From Cohnella herbarum (lineage in GTDB: Bacteria; Bacillota; Bacilli; Paenibacillales; Paenibacillaceae): 64,000 bases of DNA. Numbering within the stretch: position 1 is the first letter of the stretch; each line of letters begins with the position of its first letter. Of the stretch, positions 1 through 8,532 are shown piece after piece. The position numbers and the translations under genes were made by a program. The notes under the pieces are model-generated. The model saw only the letters and a list, made by a program, of their open reading frames with translations. It was not told the DNA's origin and searched no databases. Location: positions 7,985,001-8,049,000 of the forward strand of contig NZ_CP051680.1 in the NCBI RefSeq assembly GCF_012849095.1. Reading direction: 5' to 3'.

Positions 1-1
1 C

Positions 2-526
2 GCGAACGGGGGATTTCAGGGCAAATTACCGCAGATCGTTCTAATGGATTTGATGATGCCGGACATGGATGGGGTCGAGACGACGCGAGCGTTGTTAAGC
101 CAGTATCCGGATTTTCGAATCATCATCTTGACCAGCTTCTTGGAAGACGGGAAAGTCGTCGAAGCTATTGAAGCGGGAGCGGTCAGCTATGTGCTAAAAA
201 CCGTATCGGCCGACGAATTGATCTACGCGATGCAAGGAGCGATCAAGAACATGCCCGTCATGAGCACGGACGTGTCCCAGGCTCTTACCCGCGGACTTCG
301 CAAGCGTTCCGTCAGCAATGACGTCGAGGGGTTAACGGAGCGGGAACGCGAAGTTCTGCTTCTTATTGCGGAAGGACGGAATAATAAAGATATCGGCGAC
401 GAGCTGCATATCAGCATCAAAACCGTCAAAACCCATGTCAGTAACTTGCTGATGAAATGCGAACTGGAAGATCGAACGCAGCTTGCCATATATGCGCATC
501 GAAAAGGCTGGGTAAAGGAAGCATAA
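2..526 (+). CDS. NarL/LuxR-family response regulator, LiaR/VraR-like (5' partial)
   Basis: The gene enters the window already open, so its start and the first aspartates of the receiver domain are missing. The visible receiver part carries the phosphoacceptor motif LMDLMMPDMDG and the switch threonine and lysine of the fold (LTSF, VLKT). The C-terminal half is a LuxR-type helix-turn-helix beginning LTERERE and including IKTVKTHV, which binds DNA. This domain order and the receiver sequence resemble the cell-envelope stress regulators LiaR and VraR. That name is inferred by family resemblance only; the partner kinase would lie upstream, outside the window. Confidence 0.85.
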   Translation, partial: ANGGFQGKLPQIVLMDLMMPDMDGVETTRALLSQYPDFRIIILTSFLEDGKVVEAIEAGAVSYVLKTVSADELIYAMQGAIKNMPVMSTDVSQALTRGLRKRSVSNDVEGLTEREREVLLLIAEGRNNKDIGDELHISIKTVKTHVSNLLMKCELEDRTQLAIYAHRKGWVKEA

Positions 527-576
527 TTTATTAACCTTGGGATACTCTACTAAGAAAAAAAGGGGGTTCCCTCAAG

Positions 577-990
577 GTGCATGCCCTTCCGTCTGCCCTG
601 ACTTCTAAAGTTCGGGATTACGTCGTATCGAGAGAAGCATTATCGGAGCAAGGATTTACGTTAGGCGGGAATTGGGATTACGATCATGGCTCCTTCGATT
701 GCGCATTGGATGAAGCGAATAAAGTATGGTTGCGTTTGCCGTTCGATGTAACGGTCGGCAATCTAGATGGCGAGTCGGACGACAACGATACCGAAATCCG
801 GTTCGGCCAGCCGTACGTACTTAAACATGTCTATAATGAAGGTTTGGATAGGGAAGCGCAGCCTGGCGTGATGGGGGCCGTCTTGAACCAGTTTTCGGAT
901 CCATTGGATCCCGACGATAAGATCGAATCCGAATGGATAGAGAAAGCCGAGCGGAAGCTGCGCGAAGCGGAAGCCATATATCCAGGTTGA
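577..990 (+). CDS. YugN-like family protein
   Basis: A soluble, acidic protein of 137 residues with no signal peptide or membrane segment. The N-terminal half (GGNWDYDHGSFD and WLRLPF) resembles the YugN-like family of Bacillales, whose function is not established. The start is a GTG preceded by an AAGGGGG ribosome site at about 559-565. It stands alone and is followed directly by a strong hairpin terminator. No catalytic motif is visible. Confidence 0.7.
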   Translation: MHALPSALTSKVRDYVVSREALSEQGFTLGGNWDYDHGSFDCALDEANKVWLRLPFDVTVGNLDGESDDNDTEIRFGQPYVLKHVYNEGLDREAQPGVMGAVLNQFSDPLDPDDKIESEWIEKAERKLREAEAIYPG

Positions 991-997
991 AGAAGCG

Positions 998-1025
998 GAA
1001 ACGGCACGCGAGTGCCGTTTCTTTG
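998..1025 (+). terminator. Rho-independent terminator of the YugN-like gene
   Basis: A perfect 10-bp stem, gaaacggcac paired with gtgccgtttc, with a 4-nt loop and followed by TTTG. It lies 8 nt after the stop codon. Confidence 0.8.
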
Positions 1026-1040
1026 TGGTAATAGAGGTTG

Positions 1041-1148
1041 TCAAAAAGTCCAATTTTGATCACGAAGCCTAACTAGAAGCGTACTCGACATCGAATCTTG
1101 AATTCAACTTCTTTTAACCTTCTCGGTGCTGAAAACCGGACTTTTTGA
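1041..1148. repeat. MITE-like foldback element
   Basis: A 108-bp intergenic segment with a perfect 11-bp terminal inverted repeat, tcaaaaagtcc (1041-1051) and ggactttttga (1138-1148). The pairing continues inward to about 23 bp with four mismatches. More weakly it extends to the centre, where aactagaagc faces acttcttttaacc around a GAATTC. The element has no coding capacity and only one copy was seen in this window. It may be a mobile miniature element or a long hairpin RNA; no target-site duplication was clear. Confidence 0.5.
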
Positions 1149-1288
1149 ACTCGAATTGATAAGGATTTTTCTAGGCTTTTACTTCGTATTCATTTCCGTT
1201 TAAGATAGTTTTAAGGAAACTCGTATAATATACAATCAAGAAGTCTAGAACGGCGTCTGCCTAACGCGGCGCGAGGAGGAAAATGAAA

Positions 1289-2773
1289 ATGGATGATCAG
1301 AACAAAAAACCGGAAGAGCAAGGATTCACATATGAGCCTGAAAAAAGAGACGATCCCTACGCGGATGTCCGGAGAGAGTCGGAGCCGTATACGTTCGGAC
1401 CTTTCGGGACTACTCCTTCTTACGGAGCGAGCGAGCAACCGAATTCCGAACAATCCAGAACGTTGGACGTTACCCCGACTTCTTCGAAGGAGTATCGCCC
1501 CTTCACCGTATCCGGGGGGCCGGCGCGAAATGATTGGGGTGCCAAACCTCCGCGAAGAACTTCGTTCAGGGCGATGTTCGCCTCGTTCCTTGTAGGGGTA
1601 GTAGTGGTCGGAGGATTAATGTTCACCGCCGATCGGCAAAATTGGTTTTCCGACCAAGCGTTCGGGGGTTCGTCGCAAGTACAGGAAACGACGGCGAAGA
1701 CGGTTAATAATCCGGTAAGCAATACGGAAGACGCAGTCCGCCCGAACAATATCGCCAAAATTTTCGAGCAATCTTCCCCGGCAGTCGTTAAGATCGAGAC
1801 GTATGCGGCGGAGCAACAAGGCGGCGGACTGCTGGAAGACGATTTCTTCCGTCAATTTTTCGGTGACGATTTCGGAGGCGGGGACACCGGCGGAAAAGGC
1901 GAATTGCAGCCGAGCGGGATGGGATCCGGGTTTATTTTCGACTCGACGGGATATATCTTGACCAACCAACACGTGGTAGGCGGCGCCAGCGAAATTAAAG
2001 TAACGATCGAAGGCCATGAGAAGCCTTATACGGCCAAACTTCTCGGCTCGAGCTACGAGTTGGATCTGGCGGTATTGAAAATCGAAGGAAATGATTTCCC
2101 GACCTTGAAGCTTGGCGATTCCGGCAGCTTGAATATGGGCGATTGGGTCGTCGCGATCGGAAATCCATACGGTTTCGAACACACGATCACCGTAGGGGTT
2201 CTTAGCTCTAACGAACGTGAAATCAGCATTCCCGATTCCAACGGAACACGGAATTATAAGCACTTGCTGCAGACGGACGCTTCCATTAACCCGGGTAACT
2301 CCGGCGGTCCGTTGCTTAATCTGAAGGGCGAAGTCATCGGGATCAATACCGCGGTGAGCTCCCAAGCGCAAGGGATCGGCTTCGCGATTCCGACGAGCAC
2401 GATTACCGAAGTGTTGGATAATTTGAAGAGCAATACTAAAATTCCGCAAAAGCCGGTACCATTCATTGGAGCGACTCTAATGGACATGACCGCGGATATC
2501 GCTCAACGTCTTGGCATTGACGAGAATATTAAGGGTGCTTTCGTCAGGGAGATCGTGTTTAATACTCCTGCCTATAAAGCCGACTTGCGGCAATACGACG
2601 TTATCACGGCGTTAGACGGCACGACATACAAAAACAAAGAAGAGCTGATTGCCGCGATCCAGAAAAAAGCGGTCGGAGACAAAGTCAAATTGGACGTACT
2701 TCGCGGAGATAAAAAGGTAGAAATCGTCGTCGAGATCGGCGATAAAAACGAGTATAATACTCAACAGCAGTAA
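1289..2773 (+). CDS. htrA: HtrA/DegP-like membrane-anchored serine protease
   Basis: Quality-control protease at the cell surface that degrades misfolded exported proteins. The order is an acidic, Pro/Ser-rich cytoplasmic N-terminus (about 90 residues), one membrane segment (MFASFLVGVVVVGGLMF), a trypsin-like domain and one C-terminal PDZ domain. The catalytic triad is visible as NQHVV (His), ELDLAVL (Asp) and GNSGGPLL (Ser). The ATG at 1289 was preferred over the ATG at 1283 because AGGAGGA ends at 1280, giving proper spacing only to the second. A TATAAT lies at 1224-1229. A two-component system follows, as for secretion-stress proteases, but a terminator-like hairpin lies between them. Confidence 0.93.
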   Translation: MDDQNKKPEEQGFTYEPEKRDDPYADVRRESEPYTFGPFGTTPSYGASEQPNSEQSRTLDVTPTSSKEYRPFTVSGGPARNDWGAKPPRRTSFRAMFASFLVGVVVVGGLMFTADRQNWFSDQAFGGSSQVQETTAKTVNNPVSNTEDAVRPNNIAKIFEQSSPAVVKIETYAAEQQGGGLLEDDFFRQFFGDDFGGGDTGGKGELQPSGMGSGFIFDSTGYILTNQHVVGGASEIKVTIEGHEKPYTAKLLGSSYELDLAVLKIEGNDFPTLKLGDSGSLNMGDWVVAIGNPYGFEHTITVGVLSSNEREISIPDSNGTRNYKHLLQTDASINPGNSGGPLLNLKGEVIGINTAVSSQAQGIGFAIPTSTITEVLDNLKSNTKIPQKPVPFIGATLMDMTADIAQRLGIDENIKGAFVREIVFNTPAYKADLRQYDVITALDGTTYKNKEELIAAIQKKAVGDKVKLDVLRGDKKVEIVVEIGDKNEYNTQQQ

Positions 2774-2808
2774 CGTTATATCGCACTCGCAAGGAATGAG
2801 ACCGAATG

Positions 2809-2845
2809 GAGCGGGAAACCGAAAGAGGGTTGTCCCGCTCTTTGT
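2809..2845 (+). terminator. Terminator-like hairpin between htrA and the two-component system
   Basis: The stem gagcggga (2809-2816) pairs with tcccgctc (2833-2840), and inner aacc/ggtt can also pair. It is followed by TTTGTTG. It separates htrA from the response regulator gene, though read-through is possible. Confidence 0.7.
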
Positions 2846-2866
2846 TGTCAGAGGAGGACGAGCCCT

Positions 2867-3553
2867 ATGAGACCCCATATCGCGGTTATTGACGACGATG
2901 AGAAGATTACGGCCCTGTTAAGGCGCAGCTTGGCATTCGAAGGGTATGAAATCACGACGGCGCCTGACGGAGCGGAAGGATTAAGAGTGCTTGGCCAACG
3001 CCAAGTCGATCTGATTATTTTGGACGTAATGATGCCGAAAATGGACGGCTGGGAAGTATGCCGCCGTTTGCGGGAGGCGGGGATTACTTCGCCTGTCCTT
3101 CTTCTTACGGCAAAAGACGAAGTGTCGGATCGGGTTAAAGGGCTTGACTTAGGCGCGGACGACTACTTGGTCAAACCTTTCGCCCTCGAAGAACTAATGG
3201 CCCGCGTTCGGGCGCTTCTTCGCAGACGCCCCGACAAAACGGAAGAAAGCGGACATTTTCGTTACGAAGATCTGTTGCTTGACGTAGACGGCAGGGAGAC
3301 GCTAAGGGGCGATCGTCGCATCGACCTGACGGCGAAGGAGTTCGATCTGCTTCATCTTTTTATGCAGAATCCGAAACGGGTGCTTTCCAGGGATCTGATC
3401 ATGGAGCGGATATGGGGCTACGATTATAGCGGTGAATCCAACGTGCTTGAGGTATATGTCGCCATGCTCAGGCAGAAGCTGGAGGAGAGCGGGGAGAAGA
3501 GACTGATCCAGACCGTTAGGGGAGCCGGATACGTTCTGAAGGGAGATAGCTGA
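2867..3553 (+). CDS. OmpR-family response regulator
   Basis: Transcription factor of a two-component system, 228 residues. The N-terminal receiver has the acidic pocket (IDDDEK), the phosphoacceptor aspartate (LDVMMPKMDG), the threonine (LLTAKD) and the lysine (LVKPF). The C-terminal half is a winged helix of the OmpR/PhoB type (LTAKEFDLL and VRGAGYVL). A GAGGAGG ribosome site lies 9 nt upstream. The kinase gene begins 4 nt after the stop, so the two are cotranscribed. Targets are unknown; position next to htrA suggests, but does not prove, an envelope-stress role. Confidence 0.93.
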   Translation: MRPHIAVIDDDEKITALLRRSLAFEGYEITTAPDGAEGLRVLGQRQVDLIILDVMMPKMDGWEVCRRLREAGITSPVLLLTAKDEVSDRVKGLDLGADDYLVKPFALEELMARVRALLRRRPDKTEESGHFRYEDLLLDVDGRETLRGDRRIDLTAKEFDLLHLFMQNPKRVLSRDLIMERIWGYDYSGESNVLEVYVAMLRQKLEESGEKRLIQTVRGAGYVLKGDS

Positions 3554-3557
3554 TCAC

Positions 3558-5060
3558 ATGTCCATCCGGCTGCGGTTGACGCTGTGGTATTCGGGACTTC
3601 TTGCGGTGGCGCTGGTCGCGTTTGGGGTCATCATTTACGGTATCGTTCGGAGTAACACGATGTCCGATATTAAGGTTAATATGAAGAGGATTGCGGCCGA
3701 AACGAGAGTGGGGGTCACTTGGAATATTAATTTACGCGTTATTCCTCGCGGGATAGATAACAACATTTATCTTCAATTGATTAACTATAATAAATCGGTT
3801 ATCGGAACCGTGGATGACAAAACAGAAAACATGATGCCGAGTCTGCAGAGGGACGAATTAACATTTCCGTTTCCCAAGCAAAGTGAAATCAAACACGAGA
3901 TCAGGTTCGTTTCGAAAGATGTGAACGGGGCGCCATTCCTAATTCTTGAAGAACCATTGTTAAATGAAGATGATAGCGTCGTTGCCTTATTGCAAGTCGG
4001 CTCATACATTGGGCGGGAAGAGGGGTTCCTTGCCCAGCTAAGAAACATTTTGTGGTTATCGGGCGTTGCGGGCGTAATAGCCGCCTTCTTCCTAGGAATG
4101 TTCTTGTCCCGCAAAGCGCTAATGCCCATCAACCGCGTGACGGAAGCGGCGGAACGGATCCAAAGCGGTTCGGGGCTTGGCTTAAGAATTCCGAGGGAGA
4201 AGCCGAATGATGAGATCGGACGTTTAACCGATACTTTGAACGGAATGCTCTCTGGGCTAGAGCGGGCTTACAAAACCTTGGAGGACTCGAATGCCGCGCA
4301 AAGGCGGTTCGTTTCCGACGCTTCGCATGAATTGCGCACGCCTCTGACGACGATTCGCGGTAACGTGGACCTTCTGGAGAAAATTTGGATTAGCGATAAG
4401 ATGAGCCGTCAGGACGATGGGGACGACGGATACGCCTCGATGGAGCAATCGGCTTTGTCGGCGCTCGACAAACAGCAGATGTCGCTGGAATCGATTCGCG
4501 ATATCGCGGACGAAGCCCGGCGGATGAGCGGTTTGGTTAACGACTTGCTATCGTTGGCTAGAGCGGATGCGGGTTATGCTATGGAAATGGAAGAAATTAC
4601 ATTGCGCGCACTAGCGGAAGAGGCTTCCCGTCGAGCCGCCTTCCTGCCGCGGAAGGCGGAATGGGCCGTCGGTCCTCTAGAAGCGCTTGACGGGGTCGAA
4701 GTTCGGGGGAACCGCGATTATTTGCTCCAGTTGCTATTTATTCTTATCGAGAACGGATTTAAGTACACCCCGAAGGGCGTCGTACGATTATATGCGCAAA
4801 AAAGCGAGGGTTATGTGGGATTGTCCGTGGCCGATACGGGAATCGGAATACATGCCGAAGAAGTCCCACATATTTTCGAACGTTTCTATCGCGTGGACGT
4901 GTCTCGCGGGGAAACGGCCGGCACCGGTCTAGGACTGTCGATAGCCAAATGGATAGCCGACATGCACCATGCCAAATTCGAAGTGCGGACGCAGCCCGGG
5001 GAAGGTACGGTCATCACCTTGTGGCTTCCGATCGCACAGTCCGAATCATCGTTGGAATGA
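3558..5060 (+). CDS. Sensor histidine kinase (HAMP, HisKA, HATPase)
   Basis: Membrane sensor partner of the upstream regulator, 500 residues. An N-terminal membrane helix (about 8-28) and a second (about 168-190) enclose an extracellular sensor of about 140 residues. They are followed by HAMP, a HisKA domain with phosphoacceptor His in DASHELRTPL, and an HATPase domain with ENGFKYTP, ADTGIGI and GTGLGLSI. The HisKA region contains an insertion of about 30 residues (DKMSRQDDGDDGY and onward) between its two helices, as in some Bacillales kinases. The ligand is unknown. A strong terminator follows. Confidence 0.93.
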   Translation: MSIRLRLTLWYSGLLAVALVAFGVIIYGIVRSNTMSDIKVNMKRIAAETRVGVTWNINLRVIPRGIDNNIYLQLINYNKSVIGTVDDKTENMMPSLQRDELTFPFPKQSEIKHEIRFVSKDVNGAPFLILEEPLLNEDDSVVALLQVGSYIGREEGFLAQLRNILWLSGVAGVIAAFFLGMFLSRKALMPINRVTEAAERIQSGSGLGLRIPREKPNDEIGRLTDTLNGMLSGLERAYKTLEDSNAAQRRFVSDASHELRTPLTTIRGNVDLLEKIWISDKMSRQDDGDDGYASMEQSALSALDKQQMSLESIRDIADEARRMSGLVNDLLSLARADAGYAMEMEEITLRALAEEASRRAAFLPRKAEWAVGPLEALDGVEVRGNRDYLLQLLFILIENGFKYTPKGVVRLYAQKSEGYVGLSVADTGIGIHAEEVPHIFERFYRVDVSRGETAGTGLGLSIAKWIADMHHAKFEVRTQPGEGTVITLWLPIAQSESSLE

Positions 5061-5070
5061 CTTATAGGGG

Positions 5071-5116
5071 AAGGCGACGACACCGAATCTTCACGATTAG
5101 GCGTCGTCGCCTTTCG
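5071..5116 (+). terminator. Rho-independent terminator of the two-component operon
   Basis: An 11-bp perfect stem, aaggcgacgac (5071-5081) with gtcgtcgcctt (5103-5113), followed by a short T/C tract. Confidence 0.75.
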
Positions 5117-5226
5117 CCGTTCGTGTCGCCTTTCACCGATACGACTAATAAGCTATAATAGATAAAGAGTCGGTACGCCCATCGCACTCAGAAGAAGTTC
5201 TATTCCGGGCGAGAAAGCAGGCGTTC

Positions 5227-6189
5227 ATGTTGCAAGTCGTAAAAATTTCCCCGAGGGGCTATTGTTACGGAGTCGTGGATGCAATGGTTCTGGCGTTGCA
5301 AACGGCGCGTAACCTTGATCTTCCGCGACCTATCTATATATTGGGAATGATTGTTCATAATAGCCATGTGACCGAAGCGTTTAAGGAAGAAGGAATCATT
5401 ACGCTGGACGGCAACGACCGTCTGGAAATATTGGAGAAGGTCGAGGAGGGCACCGTGATTTTCACGGCGCACGGCGTATCTCCGGAAGTTCGTAGAAGAG
5501 CTAAGGAGAAAGGATTAACCTTAGTGGACGCCACTTGTCCGGATGTAACCAAGACCCACGATTTGATCCGGGAGAAAGTCAGCGAAGGGTACGAGGTTAT
5601 CTATATCGGCAAGAAGAACCACCCAGAACCGGAAGGGGCCATCGGGATTGCTCCGGGTCACGTCCACCTTATCGAACGGGAAGAGGACATTGAGAAGTTA
5701 ACCCTGACGAACGACCGGATTATTATCACGAATCAGACGACGATGTCCCAGTGGGACATTAAACATCTTATGGCACTTCTGCTTGCTGCGTTTCCGACGG
5801 CGGAAATCCATAACGAGATCTGTCTCGCTACGCAGGTTCGTCAAGAAGCAGTAGCCGATCAAGCCGGGGAAGCCCAATTATGCATCGTCGTGGGCGATCC
5901 GCGCAGCAATAACTCCAATCGCTTAGCTCAAGTATCCCAAGAGATCGCCGGAGTACCAGCTTATCGGGTCGCGGACGTTTCCGAGATTAAGCAAGAATGG
6001 TTATTAGGTCTTGAACGGGTTGCGGTTACTTCGGGAGCGTCGACGCCGACGGCTCTTACCAAAGAAGTCATCGCCTACTTGGAACAATTCGATTCCGACA
6101 AACCGGACACCTGGCCCATTCATCGGACAGTTAATCCGAATAAATTATTGCCGAACGTTAAAATTAAGGCGGTAGGAGCGAACGCTTAA
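5227..6189 (+). CDS. ispH: 4-hydroxy-3-methylbut-2-enyl diphosphate reductase
   Basis: Last enzyme of the MEP isoprenoid pathway. It reduces HMBPP to IPP and DMAPP using a 4Fe-4S cluster in the cytoplasm. Three conserved cluster cysteines are visible in [16 protein letters not shown] and NEICLAT. The substrate-binding motifs HGVSP and [10 protein letters not shown] are also present. Length (320) and the N-terminal [11 protein letters not shown] match the Bacillales form. The ribosome site is weak; the ATG was chosen because homology begins at once. It is monocistronic or leads the next gene 50 bp downstream. Confidence 0.96.
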   Translation: MLQVVKISPRGYCYGVVDAMVLALQTARNLDLPRPIYILGMIVHNSHVTEAFKEEGIITLDGNDRLEILEKVEEGTVIFTAHGVSPEVRRRAKEKGLTLVDATCPDVTKTHDLIREKVSEGYEVIYIGKKNHPEPEGAIGIAPGHVHLIEREEDIEKLTLTNDRIIITNQTTMSQWDIKHLMALLLAAFPTAEIHNEICLATQVRQEAVADQAGEAQLCIVVGDPRSNNSNRLAQVSQEIAGVPAYRVADVSEIKQEWLLGLERVAVTSGASTPTALTKEVIAYLEQFDSDKPDTWPIHRTVNPNKLLPNVKIKAVGANA

Positions 6190-6240
6190 AGAGTCTACGG
6201 TGGTAGGTCTGTTTGCGTCACCCAATGGGAGGAGCTATCC

Positions 6241-6732
6241 ATGCATCGACTTCAACAGATACGCCGTTGGTTGAAATACAAATACATGATGTTGATCCGG
6301 GCTAAGGGCGGAGCCTCCATCGTCGCAATGGGTTTCGCTATCGGACTCGCCATTGAGATGTTTACGTTGCCTACGCTAGGTTTTGCTTTCGTTCTCATCT
6401 TTCCGCTATGTTACTTGCTTAAAGGGAATATGCCTGCCGCTTTAATTGGTTTCGTCGTCGGTAAAGTCATATACATCCCGATGATGTATCCCAATTCCAA
6501 AGTCGGAGGGTGGATACTGCCCAAGAATCTAAGTTTCCATCTGGCTATTTTCCCCGAGTGGTTTAATCATCTGTTGCTCACGAATCTGAAGCTTATCGTC
6601 GGCGGCATGGTGGATGGCGCGATCTTGGGAATGATCTGTTATTTCCCGATCAAGATGAGCTTAAACGCGTATAAGTTGAAACGCAAAGATAAGAGGAAGA
6701 TGATCAGAACGAAAGTCGAAGCCAGTTCCTAA
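6241..6732 (+). CDS. DUF2062 family membrane protein
   Basis: A 163-residue membrane protein with about three to four hydrophobic segments (AMGFAIGLAIEMFTLPTLGFAF, a second near 60-85, and one near 130-150) and a basic C-terminal tail. The pattern, with a small N-terminal amphipathic basic region and the GLAIEMFTLPTLG segment, fits DUF2062. Members of this family have no firmly assigned function. A GGGAGGAG ribosome site precedes the ATG and a strong terminator follows. Confidence 0.75.
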   Translation: MHRLQQIRRWLKYKYMMLIRAKGGASIVAMGFAIGLAIEMFTLPTLGFAFVLIFPLCYLLKGNMPAALIGFVVGKVIYIPMMYPNSKVGGWILPKNLSFHLAIFPEWFNHLLLTNLKLIVGGMVDGAILGMICYFPIKMSLNAYKLKRKDKRKMIRTKVEASS

Positions 6733-6743
6733 TAGAAGCGGCG

Positions 6744-6803
6744 AAAATGTCCTTTGATCAACCCGATCGTAATGAAAGGGGGTTGACACGGGACATTTTT
6801 TAA
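6744..6803 (+). terminator. Rho-independent terminator
   Basis: The outer stem aaaatgtcc pairs with ggacatttt (6791-6799) and runs into a six-T tract. An inner stem tcaaccc/gggttga extends the hairpin. Confidence 0.85.
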
Positions 6804-6882
6804 TCTATATTTACTTTAGTGCTTAAAAGCGTATAAGCGTCGAAGCGTATACGCGTTAAATCAACCCAGGAGCGTGAATGCC

Positions 6883-7944
6883 ATGATCGTCATTACTTCC
6901 CCTAATATTGCCGAAGAGCGCATAGCGGAGATCGTCCGTCATATTGAACAAACCGGAGTACAAGCGCACGTCTCGCGCGGAACGGATCGCACGGTCATCG
7001 GAATTATCGGCAAGGCGGAGCCTTCTCTTGCCGAACATATCCGTTCGATGAAAGGCGTAGAGAACGTGATCAAGATTTCCAAGTCGTATAAGCTGGCTAG
7101 CCGCGACTTCCATCCGGACGACACGGTTATCGAAGTGAAGGGCGTCAAGATCGGCGGAGATAATCTTGTAGTCATGGGCGGACCATGCGCCGTAGAAACG
7201 CCGGAGCAAATCGACGAGATCGCGCGCTTAGTCAAAGCGGCAGGCGGACAGGTGTTGCGCGGCGGAGCGTTTAAGCCCCGTACGGGTCCATATAGCTTCC
7301 AAGGGATTGGAGTGGAAGGACTAAAGTGGATGAAGGAAGCAGGCGATAAATACGGCTTGCTGACGATAACCGAAGTCATGGCTCCCGAGTTCGTTGACGT
7401 TTGCGCGGAATACGCAGATATTATGCAGGTAGGTACGCGGAATATGCAGAACTTCGATCTGCTTCGCAAGTTAGGAACGATTAAAAATCCGGTTCTGCTT
7501 AAGCGCGGGTTCAGCTCGACCTACGATGAGTGGTTAAACGCGGCGGAGTACATTCTGGCCGGAGGAAATCCTAACGTTATGTTATGCGAACGCGGAATTC
7601 GTACGTTCGAGACGTACACGCGGAATACGTTCGACTTAACCGCTATTCCGGTCATTCAACAGCTCTCGCATCTTCCTGTTATCGCGGATCCTAGCCACGC
7701 TACCGGACGTCGCGAATTAGTCGAGACGATGACCAAGGCGTCTTTGGCCGCCGGGGCGAACGGCCTTATTATCGAGATGCATACCGATCCCGACAATTCG
7801 GCAACCGGAGACGGCGTTCAATCGCTCTTCCCGGACCAGTTCGCGAATTTGCTTAAGGAGCTTGAGCAGCTTGCGCCATTGCTCGGCAAGAAGTTCGATA
7901 CGGATAAGGCTCCAGCCGAAGCCTTCGAATCTTGGATTAAGTAG
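6883..7944 (+). CDS. aroF: 3-deoxy-7-phosphoheptulonate synthase (type I-beta, ferredoxin-like domain)
   Basis: First enzyme of the shikimate pathway, joining phosphoenolpyruvate and erythrose 4-phosphate to DAHP. The N-terminal 70 residues (MIVITSPNIAEERIAEIV and onward) form the ferredoxin-like regulatory domain seen in Thermotoga-type enzymes, usually the site of Tyr/Phe feedback. The catalytic barrel follows with GGPCAVET, RGGAFKPRTGPYSFQG and DPSHATGRRELV. A GTG at 6874 is possible, but AGGAG at 6868-6872 gives good spacing only to the ATG at 6883. It is flanked by terminators, so it is probably monocistronic. Confidence 0.95.
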   Translation: MIVITSPNIAEERIAEIVRHIEQTGVQAHVSRGTDRTVIGIIGKAEPSLAEHIRSMKGVENVIKISKSYKLASRDFHPDDTVIEVKGVKIGGDNLVVMGGPCAVETPEQIDEIARLVKAAGGQVLRGGAFKPRTGPYSFQGIGVEGLKWMKEAGDKYGLLTITEVMAPEFVDVCAEYADIMQVGTRNMQNFDLLRKLGTIKNPVLLKRGFSSTYDEWLNAAEYILAGGNPNVMLCERGIRTFETYTRNTFDLTAIPVIQQLSHLPVIADPSHATGRRELVETMTKASLAAGANGLIIEMHTDPDNSATGDGVQSLFPDQFANLLKELEQLAPLLGKKFDTDKAPAEAFESWIK

Positions 7945-7975
7945 TAGCCGGCCGTAATCCACATTCCAATTAAAC

Positions 7976-8024
7976 CGCACCGTTCGTTTATCGGATAGCC
8001 GATGATCGAACGGTGCGTTTTTTT
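7976..8024 (+). terminator. Rho-independent terminator of aroF
   Basis: An 11-bp perfect stem, cgcaccgttcg (7976-7986) with cgaacggtgcg (8007-8017), followed by seven T residues. Confidence 0.9.
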
Positions 8025-8379
8025 AACTTTATGACGATCGATCAGTCGATTACTCGAACCGTACCGCTGTCAAAAACGGATGCATCGGCTTAGCGGACCT
8101 GGTCCTGTGCCGTTATCCCTTCCACAAATGAGATTCTTACTCGAATAACGGAAGAGAATGCCATGATCTTATCTCTCGGTGACAGTTGGGAGTTGGGGTG
8201 CTTGAGTGGCTATTCGTTCGGAAACCAAGTATATTTCAAAATCATCTTTCATGTCAGGTTTTGCCTTGAAAATCTCGAAAGCGCATACAAAACATCTGCT
8301 ATCGATACGGCGAATTTGGTAGGGATGGAAGATATAAGAGGGGAGGCTAGAGGAGTTGTAGAAAAACATTTGAATAAGT

Positions 8380-8396
8380 TGTGAGCAATGCTCACA
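8380..8396. promoter_or_regulatory. GlnR/TnrA-type operator upstream of glnA
   Basis: TGTGAGCAATGCTCACA matches the GlnR/TnrA consensus TGTNAN7TNACA at every fixed position and is a near-perfect palindrome. It lies 28 bp upstream of the -35 element. A weak half-site (TTACA at 8414-8418) lies about two helical turns downstream. The rest of the 8.03-8.53 kb interval holds no convincing gene. Confidence 0.75.
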
Positions 8397-8424
8397 CAAG
8401 CGCAAAAAATACCTTACATAAGTA

Positions 8425-8453
8425 TTGACGCTCTTAGGGCAGAGTTTTATAAT
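8425..8453 (+). promoter_or_regulatory. SigA-type promoter of glnA
   Basis: TTGACG (8425-8430), a 17-bp spacer and a perfect TATAAT (8448-8453). The start codon is 80 bp downstream. The GlnR-type box lies just upstream. Confidence 0.75.
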
Positions 8454-8532
8454 AACTTCATAAGTTCGGTGAAAACTTGAACAATAGATCGGTTTCACAC
8501 ACTTAATGTTCGGAAATGGGGAGGAAATTCAA

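Noticed and set aside
1289..5060. Naming the protease and two-component system htrB-cssRS
   Set aside because: Only the gene order resembles that locus; a terminator-like hairpin lies between them and the kinase sensor cannot be matched by eye.
8163..8384. A 73-codon frame in front of glnA
   Set aside because: No ribosome site, no recognisable domain, and it ends in the GlnR-type box; likely chance.
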